Notes under the pieces: model-generated | Databases searched by the model: none | What the model was told of the DNA's origin: nothing | What the model saw: only the letters and a program-made list of their open reading frames with translations | Program-made: the position numbers and the translations under genes | Shown here: positions 21,861 through 33,333 of the stretch, piece after piece | Layout of the letters: each line of letters starts with the position of its first letter | Numbering within the stretch: the first letter of the stretch is position 1 | NCBI GenBank assembly: GCA_032622095.1 | Contig: CP136063.1 | Location: 67,159,897 to 67,223,896 of the forward strand | Direction of reading: 5' to 3' | From: Siphonodentalium dalli | Taxonomy: Eukaryota > Mollusca > Scaphopoda > Gadilida > Siphonodentaliidae | Length of the DNA stretch: 64,000 nucleotides

Positions 21861-22666
21861 AGTGAATATGATCTTTGCATTTATATATTGGTGTAATCAA
21901 TTCCTCTTACAGTTTGTAGTATAGTGATCTTAAACCCATAAATCCTTCAAACCTGCCACCTTCCTCTGGTGACATTTCGGTCAGTGACCTTATATTTGTC
22001 TGGTGTCTGCTTTTATTACCTGAACACCCCTCCAATTGAATAATAGATTGTTCCAGTATCCATTCAGTTTAGAAAGGGTTAACATTTTCTTATGGGTTTT
22101 TTCTAAAGGGTTTACAGTAAACAAAACAAAAATCCATGTCTTTGTACAAACTGTATTAATATACAATGCTTTGACTTAAAAATCAACAAATTCTGAGATA
22201 TTGAAAAGGGATTTTGTGTTTTTCATGAAATTTTTGTCAAAAAATTTCAAAATATTTTTGGAAATCCTGAAAAAAAACTTGAGGGTAGAGGGCGTAAAAT
22301 GGGGTTGGTTGGGAAGCCCCAATCACAAATATTTGTTTCTTTTGCCTTAACATCGCATTCTTCAGATCACATGAAAGAGATTGGTTTGTGCAATATGAAC
22401 CATGTGTGATGTGTAGCACTTGAATGTATTTCTACCTTCCATGCTCCATGTCCATAAGTTAATAGCTCAGGTGTGTAACTAATTAGACTTACCTGTAAAA
22501 CCTATTGTTTGTTCTTCAAAAGCATCCCATGTGTAATATAGTTCATTTTGGTCATTTCGGAACTGCATGTTTGTCAGATTATATATTTAGAAAAGTGAAT
22601 ACAGCTGTACAGTAACAGTGATATGGGAATGAAGAAGAATCACATTTTGAGACTTCTTTCTTTTAA
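21861..22666. other. No gene recognised
   Basis: AT-rich sequence. The open frame on the minus strand at 22237-22419 is short and unsupported. Confidence 0.35.
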
Positions 22667-22760
22667 AAGGCCATCGCAGCAAGCCATATTTCCGACTAAA
22701 TCCTGAACAATTACCCATAATTCTGCTGTGGTTAAGGAGTCAATTATTTAGGGCATTAAA
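22667..22760. mobile_element. Half copy of TA MITE family B
   Basis: It contains aagccatatttccgactaaa and cccataattctgctgtggtt and ends ttagggcatta. The left half is missing. Confidence 0.7.
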
Positions 22761-23993
22761 AAGTATGGTACTTATCATTCTCGATGGCAAGTCTGTGGGC
22801 TCTAATAGCTGCTCTATATATATTGCTCATAGAAGTAAGATATTTTGACAGGTAATTAGGTGTTCCCAATGTCAGATATGTTTGTACATTGAACTCTTTG
22901 TAAATTTTTCCAAAATAGATGAAGTTTGTTGTCCACTTTATTTTCGTTTGAATCGATTATGCATATTTTGTCTACATGTATGTCTGCTTTGAAGGAAGTA
23001 AATAAGCAATTCTCCATGTTGTCTAAGTTCATGTGTGTCAAACTTAAATAAAATTTTACGACAGAGGAGTTGACAGTGGATTATAATGATGGACTACCTT
23101 TGGAAAAAAGATTTTTGTCTAACTGAAATACTTGTTTCAAGAATCTACATATCTATGCGCTTGATTGTTGCAATTAAGTGCCAAAACAAAAATGCTGGTT
23201 TTATAGCGAAACTGTGTTATTTTACAAACATGTGCTGTACCCTTAATAAAAAGTGAGGGATATTTGAGAAGTTCTGCTCCCCTTGCCCTTGCTTGGATGC
23301 ATCTGGAACCCAAACCAATTCCTCCTACATGTACATCCATGTTCCCCTGCCCCTGGATAATTATGCTGCTGGCCTTTGGGAAGATATCCTACCTATTTTC
23401 CATCATGGTAAGGCCTACTAACCCAACTGACCCATGTCCGAAACCGCCGACTGTCATAATTTTGGGCAGATTTTATAAAAAAAATTTTTTTTATATTTTC
23501 ATAAATATAATGTCTATAGACTCTATACAGAAACATAATAAGTCTATATGCAGATGTGTTGAAAATTTGTAATACCTCTGGGTCTAGATTTCTATTTAAA
23601 AAACGTGTTCACCCAAAATAAGTTCAAAACTAGCCAAAATATTCACTTGGCTATTTCTAATTCTGTTGTTTCAATAATGAATATATGTATCTACATGTAA
23701 TTAATATGCACATCAAAAAGATCATTAGCCTTGGACCACAGGTAAATGTTAACTAAATTATTGTTTTAAAGGGCAGTACTGGGAACGAACATATCAACGG
23801 AATCAGGAATACAATAAGTTAGGAGTCCTGTTACTCTAAATCATATTTTAATATGGCAGACATGATGTCTATGTATGTGGGATGTTATATCTGCCCAAAG
23901 AAATCACCACTTTGTGGAAATTGGACTGATTACAAGGTTCCCAATGGCAAGAAAAAAAAATTAAATTAAAAAAAAGAAAATTAATTCCCTACA
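22761..23993. other. No gene recognised
   Basis: AT-rich sequence without a convincing exon, ORF or repeat unit. The proline-rich frame at 23264-23572 lacks conserved features. Confidence 0.35.
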
Positions 23994-24160
23994 TACAGTA
24001 ATGCCCTAAGTAATCGACCTCTTAACCAAAGCAGAATTATGGGTAACTTTTCAGGATTTAGTCGGAAATATGGCTTGTTGCCATATTTCTGACTAAATCC
24101 TGAAAAGTTACCCATAATTCTGCTTTGGTAAAGAGGTTGATTACTTAGGGCATTACTGTA
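23994..24160. mobile_element. TA MITE family B, full foldback copy
   Basis: The element begins TA-CAGTAATGCCCTAA and ends TTAGGGCATTACTG-TA. The two halves are near-perfect inverted copies (gtaacttttcaggatttagt against actaaatcctgaaaagttac), so it folds into one long hairpin. TA target and CAGT ends suggest a Tc1/mariner-pogo-type parent (inference). Confidence 0.85.
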
Positions 24161-25129
24161 CTTGCCTACCCTACCCTGGAGGGGCCCAGTTATCAGAAAC
24201 ACTGATCAATTTTGTTTAGGCCTAAGGTTTGCTGTATTCTGTCTAGCCTTGTTCTTGCTTTATACTGTAGACACAAATATCAATTGTTGAAATGTGATAG
24301 CAGAAAAACAAATATCAAATGATGCTTGGTATTCTATTTCCTTTGTGCATTGCGGAGCAGTTGTAATATCATCTCTCACACACTCAGATCAATTGAAATT
24401 GAGCGAAAAGTAAGAATTGTTCTTCCTTAGAACAAAAGATTTGAGCCGCGAACAATCGACACTTAGTTCAATATCACTTCATTTTCCATTTAAACAAACA
24501 CTATTATTGGAAGACTCTCTCACTCATCGCGGCGGGGTATGGATTTTGACCACACGCATCATGACGAGTATAGATTCTGGATCGGTGACCATTCACTCGC
24601 CCTGTCGGAATGTTTACTCTTCTCTTGCCAATGTTTGTTCTATGTGAGAAATTCAATTAGCTCCTATACAAACATCAAGTAATGCTTCCGAGTCCTAATT
24701 GTGTTTTGATGGTTTACGACTCCTGTCAAACATGTCTATAACAATGGATCGCTCATTGTGCCATCATCATTGAAATTTATTCCAGGTTCTCTTTCCTTCT
24801 CTTAATGTTTTGCTCCCAGATCATATAGCTTTGATAACAAAATATTGCAATGAAATAAAATCATTGAAAAAACAAAACAAAACAACAACAGAAAACAAAA
24901 TAAAAAATTTAATTATTTAAATAAATATAATATATATGTATTGATATTTTTCGTTTTGACTTTTCCAATTTTGTGAGATTGAGTTTTATAAATGAGCGTT
25001 ATCCCTTTTAATTAATATCAATGAAAATAGTATCTCAACGCAGGCAAAAGAGTTTTATTGTTGGAATATATATACAGCTCATGATTTATTAAATTTGGTG
25101 TTTGAAAATTATAGATCCTTGACTATTCA
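24161..25129. other. No gene recognised
   Basis: AT-rich sequence. The open frame at 24417-24647 (76 aa) has no recognised family or splice support. Confidence 0.35.
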
Positions 25130-25321
25130 CTGAACCTCAATTATGCATTGTGTCGCCTGCCAATTTGGGGATATAGAGAAACTAAACTAAAAAAGAAATA
25201 GAATTAATGTGAAGAAGTTTCTATAGAAATTTGATAATAAAGAAACTTTACAGAGAAGATGAGGCCTAAGCAGAATGAGGTCCCCATTCTGCAAATGACA
25301 GGCACACTAAACTCAACTTGA
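25130..25321. repeat. Foldback family D, copy with the stem deleted
   Basis: The spacer aaactaaactaaaaaagaaa and gatgaggcctaagcagaatg is retained. gaggtcccc then joins directly to attctgcaaatgacaggcac, so the hairpin is lost precisely between its repeated arms. Confidence 0.7.
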
Positions 25322-25792
25322 AGCCGCGAGTGCATCTTTAAATTAAGAGCAGGCTCATTCCGACACACAAACATTATACGTTGGAATACTGATGGAATGT
25401 GGGGCGTATTTAGATAGTTTTGGTGTACAGTGCATCGATAATTGAAGAATCTATAAAATTCTCGTTAATCATAAATGCCTACATTGAGTTTTTGCTTTAA
25501 TATATTATTATATTGATTCTCGTATCTCTCTGAATAAAATGGCCCTCTTTTGGTCTGCGGGAGCTAATTTGTCTTCGTTACCAAACCTCCTAACGATGAG
25601 TCATAACACAGAAGTGCAGGTCTCGGAATACTAAGGCTAAAATAAAATGGATGCATGTTTCCGGTCTCAAAATATCAAATACCATGCGCAAATCTATTGC
25701 CTTGTTAATTGCTGAACTTTTTTTGTCAATCATTGATAATCAGTGCATAGTAGTTGTTCATTTACATTTATAATTATACCCTCCCTTTCTTA
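25322..25792. other. No gene recognised
   Basis: AT-rich intervening DNA. Confidence 0.35.
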
Positions 25793-26387
25793 TTTGAAAA
25801 GCTGACGAATATCCTAACGGATGTACGTCTCTAAAAGTGTCCTTTATATTTCATTTCTACGACAATGCGGCATTCCCAACATGACGTAATAAACCGTTTC
25901 CAAATATGGAGTGCATTCCTGGCATAGTAAATGCTTGTGAGAATCGTAGTATTTAGAAATAGTTATAGATACAACAAGACATGAAAGAATAATCAGTCAT
26001 GAATATCATTGACTGATAAAACTCGAAGATTGCGATGAACATATCGCCAGTATTCAGTTTTCCAACAATAGTTGGGTTTGATAATGCATGGGAAAATTGT
26101 CAACATGTCATTGACCTCAGATCTGTGAAGTGATCTGTTATGCCATAAACCAATGAAATTGCACGTAGTCTGCACCACTCTCCAATGAAATGGAGGGAGT
26201 CCCTTCAAAACAGAACCTAATTTTAATAGAGAGATCTAGATATGCACATTAATGCCCTAAATAATCGACTCCTTAACCACAGCAGAATTATGGGTAATTT
26301 TTCAGGATTTAGTCGGAAATATGGCTTGTTGCCATTCATCAGAAAGCTCTCATCTAATATAGGATTTTCGTCGACTTTTCAAAGAGA
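25793..26387. mobile_element. MITE family C, copy 2, with a nested family B copy
   Basis: The left end tttgaaaagctgacgaatat and right end ttttcgtcgacttttcaaa are inverted. It carries the undisturbed sequence aaatatggagtgcattcctg (about 25906), which is the empty site for the insertion in copy 3. A family B half is inserted at 26248-26352. Confidence 0.8.
26248..26352 (+). mobile_element. Family B half element nested in family C
   Basis: It starts attaatgccctaaataatcg and ends gccattcatcagaaagctct. Family C sequence resumes with aatataggattttcg. Confidence 0.75.
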
Positions 26388-26556
26388 CTGTAAGGAATCT
26401 TGCAAAACAAAATGAAAATCCATCTGGTTGCCCAATTTATTTTTGACCCGTTACCAGAAACACAAATTCATTTTATTTTGGCCTAAAGTAGTACATTAAT
26501 TCAAGCCAGACTATTTGTTGTTCATGTTTCATTATGGGATATTATGATTCTTATGA

Positions 26557-26757
26557 TTAACCCTTTCAGTGCCAAGTCCGATTTTTGTATCAACCATATT
26601 TCCTTGATCATTTTTCAAATTGATTGATTATAATAATGTGATACATTCTTCGAGCTCTTTCCATCAATGTATCACATTATTATAATCAATAAATTTGAAA
26701 AATGATCAAGGAAATATGGGTTGATACAAAAATCGGACTTGGCACCGAAAGGGTTAA
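26557..26757. mobile_element. TTAA MITE with a different internal hairpin
   Basis: TTAA at 26557-26560 and 26754-26757. Termini (CCCTTTCAGTGCCAAG and CTTGGCACCGAAAGGG) match the 15-49 kb family, but the interior is a different long hairpin (ttccttgatcatttttcaaa against its complement). The whole element is essentially one foldback. Confidence 0.85.
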
Positions 26758-26837
26758 GTGACCACAATGATCACCAATATTAGTATTCTCGATTCAAGCC
26801 TTCAACTAATATATTTGACATTTGCAGAAAAAGTTTC

Positions 26838-27226
26838 CTAGAGGGTGAATTTAGTGACGCTATCCCGTGCAGCGGGTTAGCATCACTTAATTCACCGTCT
26901 GGGGACCTCATTCTGCTTAGGTCTCAACTGCTATGGGATACCTAGGATCAGATTGAAGTTCCCAGCTGAAGTTGATGATGTTCACCAATTAGTCACCTCA
27001 ATTATACATTTTATCTTCTGCAATTTAGGGGATATAGAAACTGAATAGCAGTAATTAAAACATTGTTATTTTGAGACTATAGATACTTCCCAGAAGATGA
27101 AGCCTAAGCAGAATGAGGTCCCCAGAGGGTGAATTTTGTGATGCAAGCCCACTGTGTGGGATAGCATGACTAAATTCACCCTTGAGGGACCTCATTCTCC
27201 AAATGTCAGACACACTACTTTAAGAC
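26838..27226. repeat. Foldback family D copy
   Basis: A stem (cctagagggtgaatttagtg ... aattcaccgtctggggacct), spacer, and a second stem (gaggtccccagagggtgaat ... attcacccttgagggacctc) with a caaatgtcagacacact end. Confidence 0.75.
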
Positions 27227-27857
27227 TTGTCTCTATTCACTTAGCATGTAAATTTTAAAGAAACATTCATGGCTCGATCAAGACTCCAGTTACAACAACA
27301 ACATACAAAATCTAATTCAATGCATAAAGAGTGAAGTTTTATTATTCTTGGCATATGTACTAGTTTAATTCAACACAGTATTTTAATATAGACCTGATCT
27401 GTATCATATGATACCTGTATGAACATGGGTGATGAATAATATGATACATTGTTTTCCCTGTTTGGACACCTACATGTACCTTTTATTGATAAATAATTGT
27501 TTTTGATTGGTTTTATGAACTTTGGGCTGACTCTGAATGGTGAAAGCATTTGTGGTAGTTTATCACCAACAGTTGCGTCCCGAAACGAGATGTAAATATT
27601 TACAATTGAGTGTAGTTCAGACCATGTTTTCTATTGAGTGGTATGACCGATTTTGTTGAATTTTCTGCAATGTTAGTAGAATGCTCCATTCCCCATGTTG
27701 GCATAGTGCCTGAGTACTAATTTATCAATTTCACGCACCCGAACAAGTGCATAATATATCTTTAATAACTTCTCACTAGAAATGTTCCCTTTTCTGGAAG
27801 TTATGCCCTCTTGATTCTGCCATCTATATCTTGTTTTTTGTTACTTTTCCCTTCTGT
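27227..27857. other. No gene recognised
   Basis: AT-rich unique-looking sequence. Confidence 0.35.
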
Positions 27858-28112
27858 TGAGTTTTGTATATCCCCTAATTTGCAGAATATAACTTGCATA
27901 ATTGAGGTGACTAATGGGTGAACATCACCAACTTCAAATGGGGAACTTAATTCAATCTGATCCTAGGTCTCCCATAGCAGTTGAAGCCTATAAGCAGAAT
28001 GAGGTCCTCGGAGGGTGAATTTGGTGATGCTAGCCTGCTATGTGGGATAGCGTCACTAAATTCACCATCTGGGGACCTCATTCTGCTAATGTCAGACACA
28101 GTAAATTCAGGC
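27858..28112. repeat. Foldback family D copy
   Basis: The spacer ends with ttgaagcctataagcagaat and is followed by the stem gaggtcctcggagggtgaat ... attcaccatctggggacctc. It is immediately followed by family B at 28116. Confidence 0.75.
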
Positions 28113-28115
28113 TTG

Positions 28116-28223
28116 TACAGTAATGCCCTAAATAATCGACTCCTTAACCACATCAGAATTATGGGTAACTGTTCAGGATGTAGTCGGACATATGGCTTGA
28201 TGCCATTCATCGGAAAGCTCTCA
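28116..28223 (+). mobile_element. TA MITE family B, half copy
   Basis: TA-CAGTAATGCCCTAAATAATC through ccattcatcggaaagctctc. The complementary half is absent. Confidence 0.75.
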
Positions 28224-28341
28224 CGAAGATCCAGTCGTGTGAGGATAAAAAAAAGTCACAACCAATTGTTTTACAGTATTCTGTGTATTGGCTGCGTATA
28301 ATTAAATTATGCTTAACAAATATTCCACAATTTTTTTTCAG

Positions 28342-28488
28342 ATTGCTTTATGGATCGAGAACATTCCATAATAAGGAGTCCTCTTCAGAATTTAAACTAC
28401 TTGACCTTGTATATGAAGACCACCTGAACTGTCTTTGTGATGATGTGATCATAGAGAGAGTACCTGTTATATCAAGTTCAATCAACAG
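28342..28488 (+). CDS. Well-formed internal exon of an unidentified protein-coding gene
   Basis: A 147-bp open segment is preceded by a polypyrimidine tract and acceptor (ttttttttcag|A) and followed by a consensus donor (AACAG|GTGAGT). The reading frame has no stop, and both ends split a codon at the same phase (phase 2), so the exon can be included or skipped without a shift. The translation is ordinary globular protein: it starts LLYGSRTFHNKESS, continues FKLLDLVYEDHLNCLCDD, and ends ERVPVISSSINR. No family is recognised. It is the clearest host-gene trace in the window. Adjacent exons were not found, so the introns would be long and packed with MITEs (a family B copy starts 24 nt after the exon). 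A chance ORF with good splice signals is possible but unlikely. Confidence 0.6.
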
Positions 28489-28511
28489 GTGAGTATGGTG
28501 TATATTATACC

Positions 28512-28623
28512 TACTGTAATGCCCTAAATAGTCGACTCCTTAACCACAGCAAAATTATGGGTAATTTTTCAGGATTTAGTCGGAAATATGGCTTGTTGCC
28601 ATTCATTTTAGGGCTTTACTGTA
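28512..28623 (+). mobile_element. TA MITE family B, internally deleted copy
   Basis: The left end TACTGTAATGCCCTAAA and right end TTTAGGGCTTTACTGTA are both kept, but the second half of the foldback is missing. It lies 24 nt into the intron after the exon. Confidence 0.75.
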
Positions 28624-29115
28624 TTATACTTAGTACAGCTATACATGGCGAGAAATTGTCAGGGTTGTTTTTGGTCGGGACTATTTATGCCTCGAATTTT
28701 AGTCTGGGATCATTCCATGAAAATTGTCTATTTTACATGCATTTTTGAATATAGGGGATATTTAATGCTCCCTTACGTTTTGTCTGTTGGAGTTAGCTGC
28801 AGAGCAGCATGGGGAAACAGTTGCAAAGACAATTCCTCGGCTGTTGCCCCTGAATTCATCTTACTGATGTGCATAAATTTTACGTTCAAAAGAAAAACAC
28901 TTATAAACTTTAGGTTGTAGGCCCATTGTTGTGGGGACAAAATTTTGTCCTCCTACTATAAAGGGAAGATGTCATGAATTTTTTTACCAAATTGAACATT
29001 CCACTGTCAACAATTATTGAGCATCATGCCGCCATTTTGAAGCAAATTATGATGTCTGTTCTTGTCCTGTAATACAGGACGAGAGAGAAAGCAGCAGAAT
29101 CTCAAATATTGTATT
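28624..29115. other. No gene recognised
   Basis: Intron-like DNA. Open frames at 28557-28920 run through MITE sequence and are not supported. Confidence 0.35.
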
Positions 29116-29377
29116 TTAAATGCGTTCAAGACAGAATTCGTGCTGGTGCAGCATTAAAGATACTGTGCCAGTGCATATATGCGAGACTCCCATATGGAGC
29201 CTCGCATATATATACGAGAATGCACAGGATTACAAGGTCATGGTAAATATTGTTAGGCCAATGTATTCTCTTATATACATGTATGTGAGACTCCCTATGG
29301 GAGACACATATATAATAGAATACATTGGCACAGGGTTTATGAAAAATTTCAGGAAGCTCCAGTCATGGAAGGGTTAA
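29116..29377. mobile_element. TTAA MITE, CATGGAAGGG subfamily
   Basis: TTAA at 29116-29119 and 29374-29377. The right end is ccagtcatggaaggg. Two diverged hairpin modules (about 29168-29227 and 29255-29330) lie between gcagcattaaagat and gaagctccagtcat. Related copies are at 37946 and 52599. Confidence 0.75.
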
Positions 29378-29811
29378 GCGCATTGAGGAAGGCACATATT
29401 CAAATTACACTTGATAATTCTGCGATATGAGATATACCCACACGCAATCTATAACTATTTGATAAAAGCTTGATTCAAATGTGTATTGCATTCTATCTAT
29501 CTATCTGTGGTGCACTTGTGAGTGAAGAGTTAATCATTGACGTTTCTCAGGTGATTGTCTGTCCAGAGACTAAATATTGTACTGCGTAAAGTTATACCTC
29601 TGTTGGGCGTGAAACATTTAGCTTCTGATCAGATAGAGAGGAAATTGATTTTTGAGTGACATGCTAACGTCTGATGGTTTGTCTGATGATTATAGGTGTG
29701 AGTAATAAAGGAATAGTGTTAGAAACTTGTTCTTCTGATTATGATCCAGTTTCCCCTGTCTCTACTAACCTTAACATACTAACATGTGATGGTTTCTTGT
29801 ATGGTCTGAGC
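29378..29811. other. No gene recognised
   Basis: Contains a short ctat microsatellite (about 29492-29507) and no supported gene. Confidence 0.35.
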
Positions 29812-30243
29812 AAGTCTGAGTTTAGTGTGCCTGTCATTTGCAGAATGAGGTCCCCAGTGGGTGAATTTAGTGACGCTATCCGCATAGCATCACCAAATTC
29901 ACCCTCTGGGGACCTCATTCTGCATGGCCTCATATGCTATGGAAGACATAAGATTCAGATTGATGTTCCCAAATGGTGAATATTGTAATGTACACCCATT
30001 GGGGAAACTCGATTATGCAATGTGTCGTCTGTCAAAATTAGGGACATAGATAAACTAAACTAAAAAAGAAATAGAATCTATCTGAAGAAGTTTCTATAGA
30101 AATTTGATAATAAAGAAACTTTCCAGAGAAGATGAGGCCTAAGCAGAATGAGGTCCCCAGAGGGTGAATTTAGTGATGCTAGCCCGCTATGCATTATGGG
30201 GTCCTCATTCTACAAATAACAGTCACACTAAACTCAGACTTGG
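29812..30243. repeat. Foldback family D copy (composite)
   Basis: It runs from aagtctgagtttagtgtgcc through both stems and the conserved spacer to cagtcacactaaactcagac. The second stem is shortened. The outer ends are inverted, so the composite is a foldback at two scales. Confidence 0.8.
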
Positions 30244-30696
30244 GTCTGAATAATATTGGTGTGAGTAGAAAGGGGTCCTTGTTGAAAACACTTTCTTGTG
30301 CTGATTATGACCTGAAGTTTACATGCTCACTGCTAGCCTTGACGTACTAATATTTACATACTAAGTGTTGTCATCACTAAATCCAGCATTCTGATTGGTC
30401 GGCGCCCACGTGGCTAGTTGCAGTTATTTCTCGGTAAATGCGCAACGCCTCATAACACCAAGCTCATAACACCATCGATATGTCTTTGGGTTTGGAAAGA
30501 CGAACGCGTAATGTTTTGGGCGCATTTGGACTCGCGCAGGATTGACTTAATACATCATCAGGTTTCAATTTGAAGAGAAATTGTTCCTATTAACTTTTGC
30601 CAAGGGTGCTATTGGGTATTTTGGGCTGTTTTGTCACGATACACTTTTCGATTTAAATACATTTACAAAAGTGGCTTTTTCGCTAAATGTATATAA
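30244..30696. other. No gene recognised
   Basis: Contains gattggtcggcgcccacgtg (about 30394). No coding support. Confidence 0.35.
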
Positions 30697-30871
30697 ATAT
30701 AAGGATTAACTGTCATGTGGACTATTTATATGGAGATGTAACCGTGAGGTAAGTGGTCATAACTTGTATGTAAAACCCTTCGCAACCTTCGGGTTTTACA
30801 CAAGTTATGTCCACTTACCTCACGGTTACATCTCCATAAAAACAGTCCACATGACAGTTAATCCTTATATA
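30697..30871. repeat. 175-bp palindrome
   Basis: The left arm starts atataaggattaactgtcat and the right arm ends atgacagttaatccttatat. Arms of about 78 nt pair with few mismatches around ttcgcaaccttcggg. It looks like a MITE or foldback, but no second copy was noticed in the window. Confidence 0.8.
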
Positions 30872-31289
30872 TTTGATGATTTGTCGCATGATCACAATTG
30901 TCTCCACTACCTTTGAGGAACTCTAAAGAAATCTGCAGGTATCTCAACTGTACAGAATAAGTCCTTGTCTGGATTTCAAAATTACAATATTGTTCTCTAT
31001 AGACCATTTTACGGATATCCATTTTGACTGTTGCATCATGGGATGGATTCTATCCATAACAAATCCAAATGGCTCGATCTGCATGCATTTACTATGGGAG
31101 ATTCAGAGTGGGTCTATAAAACTATTAATAACGATGGTTATCTTTCATAATTTTTGCGTAAAATTTTAAAGATCTATCAGGGACATATACTTCTTCCAAA
31201 ATGTTAAAAAACATTTCCAATTTCTCATCCTATTTTATACGCCGTTTGAAAAAAAACAGTCGTATTATGTAAATGAATCGTCCGTCCGT

Positions 31290-31710
31290 CCGCTTTTGTT
31301 TCCAGATGATCACTTTAGATTGAATCGAGTGAACTGAACCGAATTTGGTATGTTAGTTTACCACACCAAAATAAAGATCAAGTTCGAATATGGGTTTCAT
31401 CTGCATGATTTTGACTTGAGTTATGTCCCTTTTTCGACTTAGATTTTACATGATTTGCAGTTTCCGGATGATAACTTTAGATTGAATCAAGTGAACTGAA
31501 TAAAATTCGGTATATTAGTTTACCACCCCAAAATACAGATCAAGTTCGAATATGGGTTTCGTCCACATAATTTTGACTAAGTTATGCCCCTTTTACGACA
31601 TTAGATTTTACCTGATATGCGGTTTCCAGATGATAACTTTTGATTGAATCCAGTGAACTGAACCAAATTTGGTATACAATCAAGTTCAAATAAGGGTTCT
31701 GTCTACATGC
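31290..31710 (+). repeat. Tandem repeat, ~155-bp unit, about 2.7 copies
   Basis: Units share gtttccagatgataacttta, gattgaatcgagtgaactga and aagttcgaatatgggttt. The start tccgtccgtccgctt is typical of such arrays. Confidence 0.75.
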
Positions 31711-31861
31711 CCCACTCTACTCCAGAAACGGGTGTATTATGCCACGCCCGGACGGCGCACTTTGTAAATATATGTGCTCTCAATTTCTTTCCTCTATACA
31801 TACATTCATAGTCAGTTCTTAATTTCTTTCCTCAATACATACATTCATAGTCAGTTCTTAA

Positions 31862-31993
31862 TGGAGGTCCCAAGAATGAGGTCCCAAGAGGGTGAATTTG
31901 GTGATCCTAGCCTGCTATGCGGGATAGCGTCAATAAATTAACCATCTGGGGACCTCATTCTGCAAATGACGGGCACACTAAACTCAGGCTTGC
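31862..31993. repeat. Foldback family D copy (single stem)
   Basis: The stem gaggtcccaagagggtgaat ... taaccatctggggacctcat is followed by gcaaatgacgggcacactaa. Confidence 0.75.
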
Positions 31994-32431
31994 TGATGCC
32001 ACACAACCCCACAATCAACGACCACAATTCATTGTCTTTTTTCCATTCATTGTAAATCACGGGCTATTTGCGTCGTGTTTTCCCATTTATGTTACAGCAT
32101 TATGAAATGATTCTAATGCTAATCTGATCCCTCACGGAATTCTTCCCCATCACTTTGTATTCGTAATCTCTAAATTCAAATTTTTTGTTCGCGATTTATT
32201 CAATTATCTGATGGCACTGCTTCTTATAGGAACCTTGCACGTCAATTGCCTGTTTCTTGCAGATAAATCAATATTTCGACTGCGGTTGAATGCTAGCTGT
32301 ACTCATTGGGCTAGCTGATAGAAGACGATCAAGGCATGGGAGGGGCAAGAAATGGAAGTGTTCCATGCAGACACTTTGTAATTATAGAATGGCATCATTA
32401 TATGGAGAGCCTGTTATCCAGCTTCTGCTAT

Positions 32432-32901
32432 TTAACCCTTTCGTGATTTTTTTGCGAAAACCCTGTGCCAATGCATTCTCTTATATATGCAAGTCGACCA
32501 TACGTCCATACGTATAATTGTTAAAAAATGTAAGAAAAAATGAAAAAAGTTATAAAAAATTGTTAAAGTACGTAAGAAATAATGATAAAAAATGATAAAA
32601 ATTGTTAAAGAATGTAAGAAAAAAAATGATAAAATTGTTAAATAATATAAGAAACAAATTCTAAAATTTGTTATAGAATTTAATTTTTTTTTATAAAAAG
32701 TGATAAAAATTGTTAAAGAATGTAAGAAAAAATTAAAAAAATTGGTAAAGAATGTAAGAAAAATTAATAAAAAATTATATAGGCCAATGCATTCTCTTAT
32801 ATATGTGAGGCGACCTATGGTCGACTCGCATATATAAGAGAATGAATTGGCACAGGGTCATTAATGTTGCCCCAGCTCAGCTCCAGTAATGAAAGGGTTA
32901 A
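32432..32901. mobile_element. TTAA MITE, CCCTTTC-GTGATTTT subfamily
   Basis: TTAA at 32432-32435 and 32898-32901. It has a truncated hairpin module at the left (about 32464-32500) and a full one at about 32781-32853. The interior consists of repeated ttgttaaagaatgtaagaaa units. Confidence 0.8.
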
Positions 32902-33147
32902 AGAGCCCCTGTTGGCTGAGTTTGTAACGTGGTGCCTGACATGTTAGGCCTACAATAGCCAACCAGCCATGTCAAAGCTGGTTTTAATCCTGATAAGTGC
33001 AGATTTGTGATTCTTGCACAGGGAACTTAACCTGATTCGTGTATCTGGGTATCATTGTCAGTTGCTTTCCAGGGACGGTGGTTTCTACATGCAGTGCAGT
33101 GATTTTCATGTGAAACTAACTGTATACTCTATGTGGTCTTTCCTCCA

Positions 33148-33333
33148 GAAAACTAACAATGTTGTGTTATGGCCCAGCTGCTAAAATGACAATGCTGTGT
33201 TGTGGCCAAGATGCTAAAATGACAATGTTGTGTTATGACCTAGCTGCTAAACTAACAATTCTGTGTTATGGCCTAGCTGTTAAAATGATAATGTTGTGTT
33301 TTAACCTAGGTGCTAAAATGACAATGTTCTCTA
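33148..33333 (+). repeat. 33-bp minisatellite, left part
   Basis: Five to six units of the type gctaaaatgacaatgttgtg. Because 33 is a multiple of 3 it stays open and gives a spurious MLCYGPAAK-type repeat peptide. The same repeat resumes at 37808, on the other side of the retrotransposon. Confidence 0.85.

Noticed and set aside
28557-28920. ORFs right after the exon
   Set aside because: They begin inside the family B MITE and lack splice support or conserved composition.
33159-33330. Repeat-containing N-terminus of the 140-aa ORF
   Set aside because: It is the 33-bp minisatellite read in frame into LINE ORF1 remnants and not a real fusion protein.
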